Source of the DNA: a bacterium
GTDB taxonomy: Bacteria; Bdellovibrionota_G; JALEGL01
Direction of reading: 5' to 3'
Assembly (NCBI GenBank): GCA_022763185.1
Contig: JALEGL010000006.1
Coordinates: 62,001 to 126,000 of the forward strand
Length of the DNA stretch: 64,000 nt
Shown here: positions 45,385 through 53,717 of the stretch, in pieces
How positions within the stretch are numbered: the stretch's first letter is position 1
How the letters are laid out: the number at the start of each line of letters is the position of its first letter
Translations under genes and position numbers: made by a program
The notes under the pieces: model-generated
Seen by the model: only the letters and a program-made list of their open reading frames with translations
The model's database searches: none
What the model was told of the DNA's origin: nothing

Positions 45385-45979
45385 GAATGAAAAAATAGCA
45401 GTAATCTCAGCAGCATCCGGTGCCGGAAAAACTACCGTGGTGAATCGTTTGTTGAAGCAAGATCAACGGTTTTCTAGAGTAATTACCCACACAACCAGAG
45501 AAAAACGACCTGGTGAGAAAAACGCTGTAGATTATCACTTTGTTAGCAAGGATGAATTTGAGCAAATGATAGCTCAAGATGCTTTCGTTGAGTGGGCAAA
45601 AGTCTATGACAATTACTACGGGACTTCAAAGCAAGGGATAGCGGACATTATTGCCCAGGGAAAGCATGCCTTGCTGGTCATAGAGTGGCAAGGAGCCAAA
45701 AATATCAAAAAGCTTTATCCAAATGCCCAGTTTATTTTAATGTTGCCGCCCTCTATGGAAGAGTTAAAAAGCAGAATTTCTGGAAGAGGTGGGGATGTAA
45801 AGGATATTACTCAAAGAATTGAGTTGGCCACGCATGAAATTAAACAGATGTTATGGTACGATCAGGTTATCATCAATGATGATGTTGATCAGTGTGTAAA
45901 AGATTTGATCTTAGCTTTAAATGATGAGGGTGCTTTCTCAATGGATCAACAAAAAGAACGCATTCAAAGTTTTATATGA
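45377..45979 (+). CDS. gmk: Guanylate kinase
   Basis: 200 residues from a TTG start at 45377 that overlaps yicC. The P loop reads SAASGAGKTT, where the family usually has SGPSGAGKST, a tolerable variant. The GMP-binding region is THTTREKRPGEKNAVDYHFVS, and WAKVYDNYYGTSK follows. It phosphorylates GMP to GDP. Part of the yicC-gmk-rpoZ set. Confidence 0.92.
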   Translation: MSKNEKIAVISAASGAGKTTVVNRLLKQDQRFSRVITHTTREKRPGEKNAVDYHFVSKDEFEQMIAQDAFVEWAKVYDNYYGTSKQGIADIIAQGKHALLVIEWQGAKNIKKLYPNAQFILMLPPSMEELKSRISGRGGDVKDITQRIELATHEIKQMLWYDQVIINDDVDQCVKDLILALNDEGAFSMDQQKERIQSFI

Positions 45980-46064
45980 CTTTAGGTGTTTCGTATATCT
46001 TATACCAAGCATAAAAAGCATAAGGCTGTTGACAAAACTTTAAAAAAGTATAGAAAAGGCTGCT

Positions 46065-46280
46065 ATGGCAAGAATTTCAATTGAAGATTGTTTAGATAAA
46101 TTACAAAATCGTTTTGCGTTGGTGCATTTAGCATCAGAGAGAGCCCGCCAATTGGCCAGAGGTTCAAACCGTTTGATTATCACTAAAAATAAAGATATAG
46201 TCACTTCTTTGCGTGAAATTGCCAGCGGTCGCATTAAGACCAAAAAAGAGCTCGACGAAACCGTCATTGAGAGCAAATAA
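46065..46280 (+). CDS. rpoZ: RNA polymerase omega subunit
   Basis: 71 residues: MARISIEDCLDKLQNRF, then LASERARQLARG and a C-terminal KTKKELDETVIE. Omega stabilises the beta-prime subunit. The preceding 85 bases after gmk carry no other gene. It is followed by a weak terminator. Confidence 0.93.
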   Translation: MARISIEDCLDKLQNRFALVHLASERARQLARGSNRLIITKNKDIVTSLREIASGRIKTKKELDETVIESK

Positions 46281-46311
46281 CTTTATTCTTTGTTGATTGG
46301 AAAAACTCAAA

Positions 46312-46332
46312 AAAACAGTTTCACGCTGTTTT
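46312..46332 (+). terminator. Weak terminator after rpoZ
   Basis: AAAACAG and CTGTTTT form a 7-bp stem with a 7-base loop (TTTCACG), ending in a short T run, 32 bases after the rpoZ stop. Confidence 0.5.
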
Positions 46333-46442
46333 ATGTGTTGGGCAAAAGAAAAAAGCTGAGTTTTTCACCTTTTGCCAGAAGCTTTTCCCTCTAAAAAACA
46401 AATCGCTTGTGCAAAAACAAATAAATCCGTAAACTTATAAGC

Positions 46443-47552
46443 ATGGGTAAAAAGTTTGGCGCCTATGAGGTTGAGCGCAAAGTTGCCATTGGGGGCATGG
46501 CTGAGATTTATAAAGCCAAAGATGTTTCAGGCCAAGCTGTGGCCATTAAAAAAATTCACCCAAGTCTAGCCAGCCAAGAAAAATTTGTACAAATGTTTTT
46601 GGACGAAGTCCGTATTGTTATTCAATTGGATCATCCTAATATTGTGCAGTTGATGGATTTTGGTTTGGTAGAGGGAGCTTATTATTTTTCCATGGAATGG
46701 ATGGATGGCAAAGCTCTATCGGCGGTGACCAATGAACAAAAAAGAGTTAATAAGCTGATGCCCATTGATGTGGCCCTGATCATGATGATGGATATTTGCG
46801 ATGGTTTATTTTATGCCCACTCCAAAGAAGACCGATACAAGCGCCCCTTAAATATTATTCATAGAGATATGAGCCCGCCCAATATCTTGGTCAATTTAGG
46901 CGGAGTGTTCAAAATCACAGACTTTGGTATTGCGCAAGTTCGGGACAAAAATTTATTGACTCAACCTGGGATTATTAGAGGCAAGTTCAGCTACATGTCC
47001 CCTGAGCAATCTTTGGGTAAGCCTTTGGATCATCGTTCAGATCAATTCAGTATTAATATTATATTTTATGAACTGTTGACCAACCACGCCCTATTTCTGC
47101 GCAACAGTGAAATAGAAACCCTGCAAGCAGTTAGAAAATGCGATATTCCACCCTTAAAACAGTTTAGAAACAATGTTCCTGCCCAGTTAGAGGCTATCAT
47201 TCGCAGAGGTTTAAGTCTGGATAGAAACAAACGTTTTACCAATGCCTATGAAATGAAACAGGCCATTGCCAAAGTATACGAAGAAAACTTCCCCAACAGC
47301 AGTCGAGAAAATGTGGTGAATTACTTTAATCAACTGTTTCCAGATATGCATTATACCTTGTCCATGCACTCAATAGAGGAAGATTCGCATTATTTACGTA
47401 AAGCACGAATTGCTCAAGCTAAAGTGGCCAAGCAGAAGTCTTTTAAATTTAATCCTCAACCCTTCACACATCCCTTGAGCATGACCTTGCTTATGAGTAT
47501 AGGGACTGTTTTGTTGCTGGAGTTGAGTTTGTTTTTATTAAGTCAGCTGTAA
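46443..47552 (+). CDS. Serine/threonine protein kinase (Hanks type) with C-terminal membrane segment
   Basis: 369 residues. The kinase core covers residues 1-280: VAIGGMAEIYKA (glycine loop), VAIKKI (Lys near 34), HRDMSPPNILV (catalytic Asp near 142), DFGIAQ (DFG) and SYMSPEQSLGK (APE equivalent). A single hydrophobic segment closes the protein (LLMSIGTVLLLELSLFLLSQL), so the kinase should face the cytoplasm as a tail-anchored protein with no external sensor domain. Targets are unknown. A terminator follows at once. Confidence 0.88.
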   Translation: MGKKFGAYEVERKVAIGGMAEIYKAKDVSGQAVAIKKIHPSLASQEKFVQMFLDEVRIVIQLDHPNIVQLMDFGLVEGAYYFSMEWMDGKALSAVTNEQKRVNKLMPIDVALIMMMDICDGLFYAHSKEDRYKRPLNIIHRDMSPPNILVNLGGVFKITDFGIAQVRDKNLLTQPGIIRGKFSYMSPEQSLGKPLDHRSDQFSINIIFYELLTNHALFLRNSEIETLQAVRKCDIPPLKQFRNNVPAQLEAIIRRGLSLDRNKRFTNAYEMKQAIAKVYEENFPNSSRENVVNYFNQLFPDMHYTLSMHSIEEDSHYLRKARIAQAKVAKQKSFKFNPQPFTHPLSMTLLMSIGTVLLLELSLFLLSQL

Positions 47553-47580
47553 CTTTGCCTTGATTGCAAAGTGTTTTAGT
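47552..47580 (+). terminator. Terminator of the protein kinase gene
   Basis: ACTTTGC and GCAAAGT make a 7-bp stem with loop CTTGATT, followed by GTTTTAG. It starts at the stop codon. Confidence 0.6.
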
Positions 47581-47629
47581 TAGCCAACGGTTGACAGTAA
47601 AAGTTGATCCATGCTAGATCTTTTGATCA

Positions 47630-48011
47630 ATGCGCAACTGGGGAAATAAACATAACAAAAAATGTTCATTGTTTGTATGTGCAGTTTTTTTATTCACCTT
47701 AATTTTCTGCGTTTTTTCATAGGCATGATCATCATCACGAAACCGAGCACATCTGCTATAGCAATACTAAGCAGAGTAAGCAGTATATTAAAGACTTTTC
47801 AGAGCAAGATTCTTTTATAAGTGATCATGACTGTTATTTATGCGTACTTTTATCCAACCATCATGCTTATGAATTTTTAAGTCAGCCTTTACGAGTCAAT
47901 TTTTTAAAAGACATTCATAATGCGCTTAGACAACAAAATACAAGTTACATTCATCTCTCCTGTCTTTTTAAAGCACCTAAAAACTCCCCACCCTTATTTC
48001 TCATGGGGTAA
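47630..48011 (+). pseudogene. Frameshifted His-rich small exported protein (paralogue of 51159-51473)
   Basis: From about 47718 to the stop at 48011 a frame reads FHRHDHHHETEH, then SDHDCYLCVLLSN and ends APKNSPPLFLMG. This matches the intact gene at 51159 in order (FFHRHEHIH, DRHECGLCTFLLSS, APPQYF). The frame has no start: an in-frame stop lies just upstream. One ATG (47630) gives MRNWGNKHNKK and a hydrophobic leader that runs into the wrong frame at a run of six T (47712-47717). Losing one T there joins them; alternatively the ATG at 47662 joins if one T is added. It is a disrupted gene, a sequencing error in a homopolymer, or a slippage site. Confidence 0.7.
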
Positions 48012-48217
48012 AGCATCGTGTTCTATATGCTGCAGTGCTAAGTAAAATGCTTAAGTCTTTCCCCCTCAACTTAACTTAAATATTTTTTAAAGCTCCTGTG
48101 CCATAGGGCATTGGTGCTAATCATTGGATGAGTTGTTGTTATAGCAACAGCTGTAAATGTTTATGCTTAATCTTAAGAAGAGAAAACTGAAGAATAAGTT
48201 TTAGTTTGGAGAAATAA

Positions 48218-48691
48218 ATGAAAAAAATAACAGTATGTTTACTGATTGTATTATCAATACAAAGTATTGGCTTTGCTCAAAGTTCACGTTTGGAAAATAT
48301 TGAAGCCATTAAACAAACGGTTTTTGATATGTATTCGAGTGAATTTGATGCAACAAATTATGATCAATTGCAAAAATGGATCGTTTACGGGCTTGGTGAA
48401 AGGTCAACACCCATGCATAGTGAGCATCGCCCTGCAATGGTCTATATTGTTAACGGCAGTACAATCGTGAAGCATTATTATGTTTTATATATCGATGGTT
48501 TAGGCTACTCAAGCCAATACTGTGATTGCTGTCATATTGAAATGCAGACATCTGGTGGAGGGCTAATTGCGCATTGTCAGGCCGTGTGTACAACACCGCC
48601 TTATACTGAAGTAGGGCAATTAACAAAGCTTTTACCCTTCATTAATAGGAATGATAGCTTAGAACTTGTTCGTTATCCATCCAGACCATAG
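48218..48691 (+). CDS. Small secreted Cys-rich protein of unknown function
   Basis: 157 residues with a signal peptide (LLIVLSIQSIGFAQ). The mature protein has a compact cluster of five cysteines and two histidines around residues 108-131 (YCDCCHIEM, then AHCQAVC), a likely metal or disulfide site. It also has HSEHRPAM and HYYVLYIDG. I recognise no family. It begins the metal-handling island, 19 bases before a His-rich lipoprotein gene, and RBS is TTTGGAG. Confidence 0.6.
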   Translation: MKKITVCLLIVLSIQSIGFAQSSRLENIEAIKQTVFDMYSSEFDATNYDQLQKWIVYGLGERSTPMHSEHRPAMVYIVNGSTIVKHYYVLYIDGLGYSSQYCDCCHIEMQTSGGGLIAHCQAVCTTPPYTEVGQLTKLLPFINRNDSLELVRYPSRP

Positions 48692-48710
48692 ATTGACTGA
48701 GGGAAGAGCA

Positions 48711-49307
48711 ATGTTAGCATTAAAAAGATTTTTTATAGTGGGCGTTAGTTTATCGCTGGTTCATTGCTCTTCCAATCAAAAGAGTTTGGAAGCAGTTTTT
48801 GAAGAAAAAAACTATGCCCAAAAAATCAGTCATTTAGAGTCAAAAATAGTTCAACTCAATGAGCAAATTGAGTATTCACGGCATGAAGTTGATCATGAAG
48901 AGCATGGTGAAGAAAGAGAAGAGCACAGTCATGAACACGGCCATGAAGAAAGTGATGCTTCTCTTACGGAAATAGAAATTTTGAAACTTTTACAAAAACT
49001 AAACAATAAGGTTATGGTTTTAGAACAAAAACTGGCTCAAGGTGAAAATCAAGTCAGTGATGAAGTGATCAAACGGCAGGTTTTAGAAGTGGCGCAAAAA
49101 ACTTTAGCGGATCATCCAGAGGTAGGACAAAGCTATATTACCAATCCCGATAATATCGTTATCGAAAAAAATAGTGATCAAGCCTGGCAAGTGAAAATAC
49201 GTTTTAAAATCAATGCACAAGATTCAGATATTTATAATGCTCAAATGCTTTGTTTTAATGAAAATAATAATGTGACATGTCGAGATCTGGAAATTGAAGC
49301 GGAATAG
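48711..49307 (+). CDS. His-rich lipoprotein of the metal island, C-x8-C type
   Basis: 198 residues from the ATG at 48711 (GAGGGAAG as ribosome site). The lipobox is LVHC at residue 18. Residues 35-55 are coiled-coil-like, then comes a His/Glu-rich stretch (HEVDHEEHGEEREEHSHEHG) that would bind zinc or nickel loosely. Another helical segment follows. The C-terminus is a small beta domain with CFNENNNVTC, a C-x8-C hairpin shared with the proteins at 52865 and 53187. It lies immediately before znuA. Role in metal buffering or hand-over is inferred. Confidence 0.65.
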   Translation: MLALKRFFIVGVSLSLVHCSSNQKSLEAVFEEKNYAQKISHLESKIVQLNEQIEYSRHEVDHEEHGEEREEHSHEHGHEESDASLTEIEILKLLQKLNNKVMVLEQKLAQGENQVSDEVIKRQVLEVAQKTLADHPEVGQSYITNPDNIVIEKNSDQAWQVKIRFKINAQDSDIYNAQMLCFNENNNVTCRDLEIEAE

Positions 49308-49370
49308 AGTTGTTGTTTTTTGTAGTATGAATTCTCAACTTTTTTAAAAGAACATGATAGGTCACTAGCC

Positions 49371-50306
49371 ATGCAAAGAAAAATAAGTATCGATAGTGTA
49401 TTGACTGGGGTTGTGTTCTGCCTGCTTTGCGGCGCCTATTTTAATACAGTGCAAGCAAAAGCACTGAATATTATTACAAGCACCAGTACCCTAGAAGCTA
49501 TTGTAAAACAAATAACAAGCAAAGACCAAGTGACCGCATTGGTTAAAGGTTCACAAGATGCGCATTATATTCAGGCAAAGCCATCCTACATTGCAAAATT
49601 AAGAAAAGCGGATCTTTTGATTTCCATAGGCTTGGGTTTGGAAGATACATGGTTGAACAAGATTATTTTAAGTTCGCGCAATGTAGATTTGCAGTCCGGT
49701 AAAAAAGGCCGTTTGGTGGCGGGTCAGGTGGTAACTCCTATTGAGGTTCCGCAAGGAACAGTGACTCGAGCCATGGGCGATGTTCACCCAGAAGGTAATC
49801 CGCATATTCTTCTTGATCCGATTCGTGTCCTTGATGTTGTAAAAGCTATTGAGAAAAAACTCAGTCAGCTTAACCCAGAAAACAGCACAGCGTATCAAAA
49901 AAATGTGCTGCGCTTTGAACAAAATCTAGATTCAAAGATGAAGCAATGGAAGACACAATTATCATCCCTAAAGAACAAATCTGTGGTCACTTATCATACA
50001 ACCCTGAACTATTTTTTACAGCGCTTTGGTCTTGAGCATGCAGCCTCTATTGAACCCAAGCCCGGCATTCCGCCAACGGCAAAGCATATTCAAAGCTTAA
50101 TGACTCAAATACAACAAAAAAAATTATCTTGCATATTAATGGAAAGCTTTTTTGATCCAACACCGGCCAAGACCATTGCTCAAAAAACCAAAATACGGGT
50201 GGTGAATGTTGCACCTGAATATGGTGGTTTAAAAAAACAAAGCAGCTACTTTAGCTGGATGGATGATGTGGTAGGCGCAGCCTTAAACTGTTTACAAGCT
50301 CAATGA
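49371..50306 (+). CDS. znuA: Metal ABC transporter substrate-binding protein, ZnuA-like
   Basis: 311 residues with a signal peptide. The ZnuA/PsaA (cluster 9) fold is shown by TSTSTLEAIVKQI, the metal ligands DAHY near 62, HPEGNPH near 138, YHTTLNYFLQRF near 205 and a C-terminal ESFFDPTPA. It lacks the His-rich loop that many ZnuA proteins carry, while separate His-rich lipoproteins flank it. Zinc is the most likely metal; manganese is not excluded. It overlaps the permease gene by 4 bases. Confidence 0.85.
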   Translation: MQRKISIDSVLTGVVFCLLCGAYFNTVQAKALNIITSTSTLEAIVKQITSKDQVTALVKGSQDAHYIQAKPSYIAKLRKADLLISIGLGLEDTWLNKIILSSRNVDLQSGKKGRLVAGQVVTPIEVPQGTVTRAMGDVHPEGNPHILLDPIRVLDVVKAIEKKLSQLNPENSTAYQKNVLRFEQNLDSKMKQWKTQLSSLKNKSVVTYHTTLNYFLQRFGLEHAASIEPKPGIPPTAKHIQSLMTQIQQKKLSCILMESFFDPTPAKTIAQKTKIRVVNVAPEYGGLKKQSSYFSWMDDVVGAALNCLQAQ

Positions 50307-51106
50307 TGGAAGCGATTCATTTTTTAGCAGCGCCATTGCTGATGTGTTTAATTCTGGTGGGTATCCATTGTTATTTAGGGATACATGTTCTTGCGCGTGG
50401 TGTGATATTTGTGGACCTGGCTTTGGCGCAAGTTGCAGCATTAGGGGCTACCGTGCCTTTTTTCTTTTTTCATGAACCATCAGGGGTCGTTCAATATTTT
50501 TTTTCACTTGGCTTTACCTTGACGGCAGCAGCTTTTTTAACCCTATCCAATCGGTTTAAACAAACATTATCACAGGAAGCGGTGATAGGTGTTTTGTTTG
50601 CGTTTTGTTCTGCCAGCTTAATTGTTTTGGCCGATCAAATGCCACACGGTTCAGAGCATGTCAAACACAGCATGATTGGCCAATTGTTGTGGACGACCTG
50701 GCCAGATGTTCTCAAAGTGTTGATTATTTATTCTGGGGTATCCATTGTTTATTTTATTTTTCGGCAGCCGTTGATGGCCAATAGTTTGGGTACAGCATCG
50801 CGTTGGAGTATGGATTTGCTTTTTTATGGATTGTTTGCGGTGGTTATTACAAGCTCAGTGCAAGTGGCGGGGATACTTATTGTTTTTTCATTTTTAATTG
50901 TTCCAGCCTTGCTCAGTGCAGTATTTTTTAAAGATGCAGCCAAGCGTTTATGGTTTGGTTGGGGCATAGGAACAATACTGAGTGTTTTTGGCATGTTTGG
51001 CTCATATTATTGGAACTTGCCCTCAGGGGCATTTATTGTAGGAGTCTTTACCTGTGTTCCCTTACTGTTGATTTTAATCAAAGCTATTTTTCTCCATAAG
51101 ACTTGA
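50303..51106 (+). CDS. znuB: Metal ABC transporter permease, ZnuB-like (ABC-3 family)
   Basis: 267 residues, seven to eight hydrophobic segments. HVLARGVIFVDLALAQVAALGA and GVLFAFCSASLIVLAD match ABC-3 permeases for zinc or manganese. It overlaps znuA by 4 bases and should form the inner-membrane channel for ZnuA's metal. No ATPase (ZnuC) gene is next to it or elsewhere in the window. Confidence 0.85.
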   Translation: MMEAIHFLAAPLLMCLILVGIHCYLGIHVLARGVIFVDLALAQVAALGATVPFFFFHEPSGVVQYFFSLGFTLTAAAFLTLSNRFKQTLSQEAVIGVLFAFCSASLIVLADQMPHGSEHVKHSMIGQLLWTTWPDVLKVLIIYSGVSIVYFIFRQPLMANSLGTASRWSMDLLFYGLFAVVITSSVQVAGILIVFSFLIVPALLSAVFFKDAAKRLWFGWGIGTILSVFGMFGSYYWNLPSGAFIVGVFTCVPLLLILIKAIFLHKT

Positions 51107-51158
51107 TGCCCAAAAGAGTGGCTTGAACAAACTTTAATAGTATGTTATGTGATGCGTC

Positions 51159-51473
51159 ATGTTGAAAAGGTTTATACATTACCTTTTGCTTGCTGCCTTT
51201 ATGCTGCCGTTTTTTCATCGGCATGAGCATATACATGCTTGTCATGAGACCTATGAAACGTATGATAATGCTATCCATACAGCCAATCATGATGACAGGC
51301 ATGAGTGTGGTTTATGCACTTTTTTATTATCTTCTAAAAGACCATTTCAGCAGACCGTCCATTTTTCGCCTGAATTAGAGTTTTTTAAACTGAGCCTTGT
51401 TTCTCCATCTTCAAGGATAAAAAACATCCTTTACGGTATAGAGGACAGTCGAGCTCCCCCGCAATACTTTTGA
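51159..51473 (+). CDS. Small His-rich exported protein, intact paralogue of the frameshifted gene
   Basis: 104 residues. MLKRFIHYLLLAAFMLPFF is a signal peptide or anchor, followed at once by HRHEHIHACHETYET. DDRHECGLCTFLLSS carries a CxxC site and the tail is APPQYF. It resembles small metal-associated membrane proteins near heavy-metal efflux and zinc-uptake genes, but I cannot name a family. It lies 52 bases after znuB and has a broken paralogue 3.4 kb upstream. Confidence 0.6.
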   Translation: MLKRFIHYLLLAAFMLPFFHRHEHIHACHETYETYDNAIHTANHDDRHECGLCTFLLSSKRPFQQTVHFSPELEFFKLSLVSPSSRIKNILYGIEDSRAPPQYF

Positions 51474-51609
51474 TTGGTTTTTTTAAGTAGAGCCAAATCA
51501 ACCATCTACTTATTCTTCATTATTTTTTAAGGCATTAAGTGAAAGTATATAACTTTTATTTGTGTCTTTTAACCAAGAGTCTTGATGCAAAGATCAAGCA
51601 AAGGTTTTT

Positions 51610-52848
51610 ATGAAACATGTTTTATTAAGGTGCGTGATTGCAATGTTGGGACTCTATGGTTTTAACAGCAGCGGGCAGACAAACATACAAAACGCAGAAA
51701 CAAAGTACATTGATTTATCTATCAACGCGTTATTATCCGTGGGTGGTTCAACGCTGGATGATGAGGCTTTAAGTTTTTTGCAAGCCGGCGGGCATGATCC
51801 TAATCGTAATGGGTTTAATTTACAATCGGTAGAGTTTTCTTTAACCGGTGCCGTAGATCATTATTTTACGGCAGAAACACACCTATTGTTTGGATTGAGT
51901 AGAGAAGGAGAGAGTTTTTTAGAATTAGAAGAAGCTTTTTTTAAAACCTTATCCATGCCTGGTGGTTTGGAGTTAAAAGGCGGTCAGTTCTTAACACAAA
52001 TTGGACGCAGCAACCCTTATCACGTCCATGCCTGGAACTGGCAAGATCAACCCATTATTAATTCCAGAGTTCTGGGTGCAGATGGAATGCGCGGTTTGGG
52101 TGCACAGTTGGCCTGGCTGCTCCCAACATCATGGTATTCCCAAGTGTATTTATCTGCACAAAATGCAACGGGTGCAACCATGATCAGCTTTGCTGGAGCA
52201 CAAGAGTCTGCGCTTGGGAGTCAAAATCTGGTGGACAGAGATGTTAACGGTCTAACGGAGTTGGTTTTTGCTTTGCGATGGGCCAACGGCTGGGATTTTT
52301 CTGATAGCGTGGCATCACGACTCGGTTTTTCATTGTTAACGGGACCCAACAGTGCCGGAGAAAATACCTTTACTCAAGTTTATGGGGTGGACTATGTTTT
52401 AAAGTGGGTTCCATTAAATGCCCAAAGAGGCTGGCCATTTTTGACTTGGGAAAGCGAATTTTTATTAAGAAACTATCATGTTGACCCGGGTTTGAGTCAA
52501 AGTGATTTGGGTTTGCTTGATAGTAATATTCTTAACTTTGGGGGTACTTTAAGCGATTGGGGTTATTATTCTCAAGTGTTGTATGGCTTTCGTCCACGTT
52601 GGGCTGGAGGGATTCGATTTGAATATGCAAGTGGCAGTGAATCCTCTGTAGGGTTTAGAGATTTTGATCCATTTAGAGATGATCGTATTCGTGTTTCTCC
52701 CATGCTGGCCTTTTATCCCAGTGAATTTTCTAGAGTAAGATTACAGTACAATTATGACCAGGCCACGCACTTAGAAGAAATGCACGCGCATAGTCTGTGG
52801 TTGGGGTTAGAGTTTTTGTTTGGGGCACATCCAGCCCATGATTTTTAA
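51610..52848 (+). CDS. Outer-membrane beta-barrel of a metal-uptake cluster
   Basis: 412 residues with a signal peptide. The body alternates Gly/aromatic-rich strands (LELKGGQFLTQIGRSNPYHVHAW, RGLGAQLAWLLPTSWYSQVYL, YSQVLYGFRPRWAGGIRFEYAS) and ends in a barrel strand, HSLWLGLEFLFG. Barrels with GQF...IGR.NP.H.H.W occur beside ZnuABC genes in various bacteria. The tail HPAHDF and EEMHAHS may hold metal. It could pass zinc across the outer membrane. A porin or receptor without a TonB plug is likely; there is no TonB box. Confidence 0.7.
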   Translation: MKHVLLRCVIAMLGLYGFNSSGQTNIQNAETKYIDLSINALLSVGGSTLDDEALSFLQAGGHDPNRNGFNLQSVEFSLTGAVDHYFTAETHLLFGLSREGESFLELEEAFFKTLSMPGGLELKGGQFLTQIGRSNPYHVHAWNWQDQPIINSRVLGADGMRGLGAQLAWLLPTSWYSQVYLSAQNATGATMISFAGAQESALGSQNLVDRDVNGLTELVFALRWANGWDFSDSVASRLGFSLLTGPNSAGENTFTQVYGVDYVLKWVPLNAQRGWPFLTWESEFLLRNYHVDPGLSQSDLGLLDSNILNFGGTLSDWGYYSQVLYGFRPRWAGGIRFEYASGSESSVGFRDFDPFRDDRIRVSPMLAFYPSEFSRVRLQYNYDQATHLEEMHAHSLWLGLEFLFGAHPAHDF

Positions 52849-52864
52849 AGAAGGGGAGTCAGTC

Positions 52865-53197
52865 ATGTATAGAATTCAATGTTTATTTTTAAGTTTAGGT
52901 GTCTTTTTTGGTTCTTTAGCCCATGCCAAGGAGGTTGATATGTTTGTTCAGTCAGTGAACTTAAGCTTTGAAGCTTTAGAAAACAAACTTAGAACCAGAG
53001 ATGCGGTATGGCTTAAAAAACATATTGTAGGATCGAACAGTGTTTATCTGCAAGGTAGGGTTGTGGTTAATTTACTTTTTCCTGATCAACGCAATTTTAT
53101 GTTTTCCTGCCATGGAAATGATCAAAACTATCACTGCGATTTGGCAGAAGATAACAGAGACTTGCTTGAAGCTCTGGAGGCTAAAGATGAGAGCTAA
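52865..53197 (+). CDS. Small secreted C-x8-C protein of the metal island
   Basis: 110 residues from the ATG at 52865 (AAGGGGAG as ribosome site). It has a signal peptide ending AHA. Near the C-terminus MFSCHGNDQNYHCD is the C-x8-C hairpin also found in the products of 48711 and 53187. The rest is short helices and strands with no known fold. It starts 16 bases after the barrel gene stop and overlaps the next lipoprotein gene by 11 bases, so the set is one operon. Confidence 0.6.
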   Translation: MYRIQCLFLSLGVFFGSLAHAKEVDMFVQSVNLSFEALENKLRTRDAVWLKKHIVGSNSVYLQGRVVVNLLFPDQRNFMFSCHGNDQNYHCDLAEDNRDLLEALEAKDES

Positions 53198-53717
53198 TAA
53201 CATTCTCAATAGTGTGGTTGCATTGTGTCTTTTGCAGCTATTTGCTTGCACAGGAATGCAGAGCACAGATTCGTTAGAAGCAATACGCGCTGTAAAGTCT
53301 TTACGACAAGATCAGAGTCTTGTGGAGCCTAAGGTCGATGATGGAGATGTAGAAGATCTTCATGCACATGATCACGAAGATAAAGCAAACAAGCATAGCG
53401 AAGATCAACACCAGGGAGATGATCATGGTGATGACCATGATCACAGCCAAGATCTCAAAAACTTAAGCATTGTTGAAATGGAAACTTGGTATGACACTGT
53501 CAGTGAACAGCTTGTTGATCAACTGGAAAACAAAGATCTCAGACAACTGATTATCTGGCAAACGCAACAGAAAGTTTGGGCTAGGGCGGTATTAAAAGAT
53601 GCCAATCCAATGTTGTTTTTTTCATGTCAGGCGCATCAAGGCCATATTGATTGCCAAGCGGTTGAAAAAGATAAAGTTCCTGACATACCTGTCTTTGCAA
53701 ACAAGGAGGATGAATGA
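53187..53717 (+). CDS. His/Asp-rich lipoprotein, C-x8-C type
   Basis: 176 residues from the ATG at 53187 with GGAGG upstream. The lipobox is LFAC. Residues 55-90 form a dense His/Asp stretch (HAHDHEDKANKHS and DDHGDDHDHS), a probable metal sponge. The C-terminal small domain has VWARAVLKDANPMLFFSC and the C-x8-C hairpin CQAHQGHIDC. It overlaps the gene at 52865 and the one at 53714 (ATGA), so expression is coupled. Confidence 0.65.
   Translation: MRANNILNSVVALCLLQLFACTGMQSTDSLEAIRAVKSLRQDQSLVEPKVDDGDVEDLHAHDHEDKANKHSEDQHQGDDHGDDHDHSQDLKNLSIVEMETWYDTVSEQLVDQLENKDLRQLIIWQTQQKVWARAVLKDANPMLFFSCQAHQGHIDCQAVEKDKVPDIPVFANKEDE

Noticed and set aside
47662-47820. Alternative ATG at 47662 as a separate small gene (MFIVCMCSFFIHLNFL...)
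   Set aside because: Its frame leaves the conserved His-rich body after the T tract and ends without recognisable sequence; it is better read as part of the same disrupted gene.
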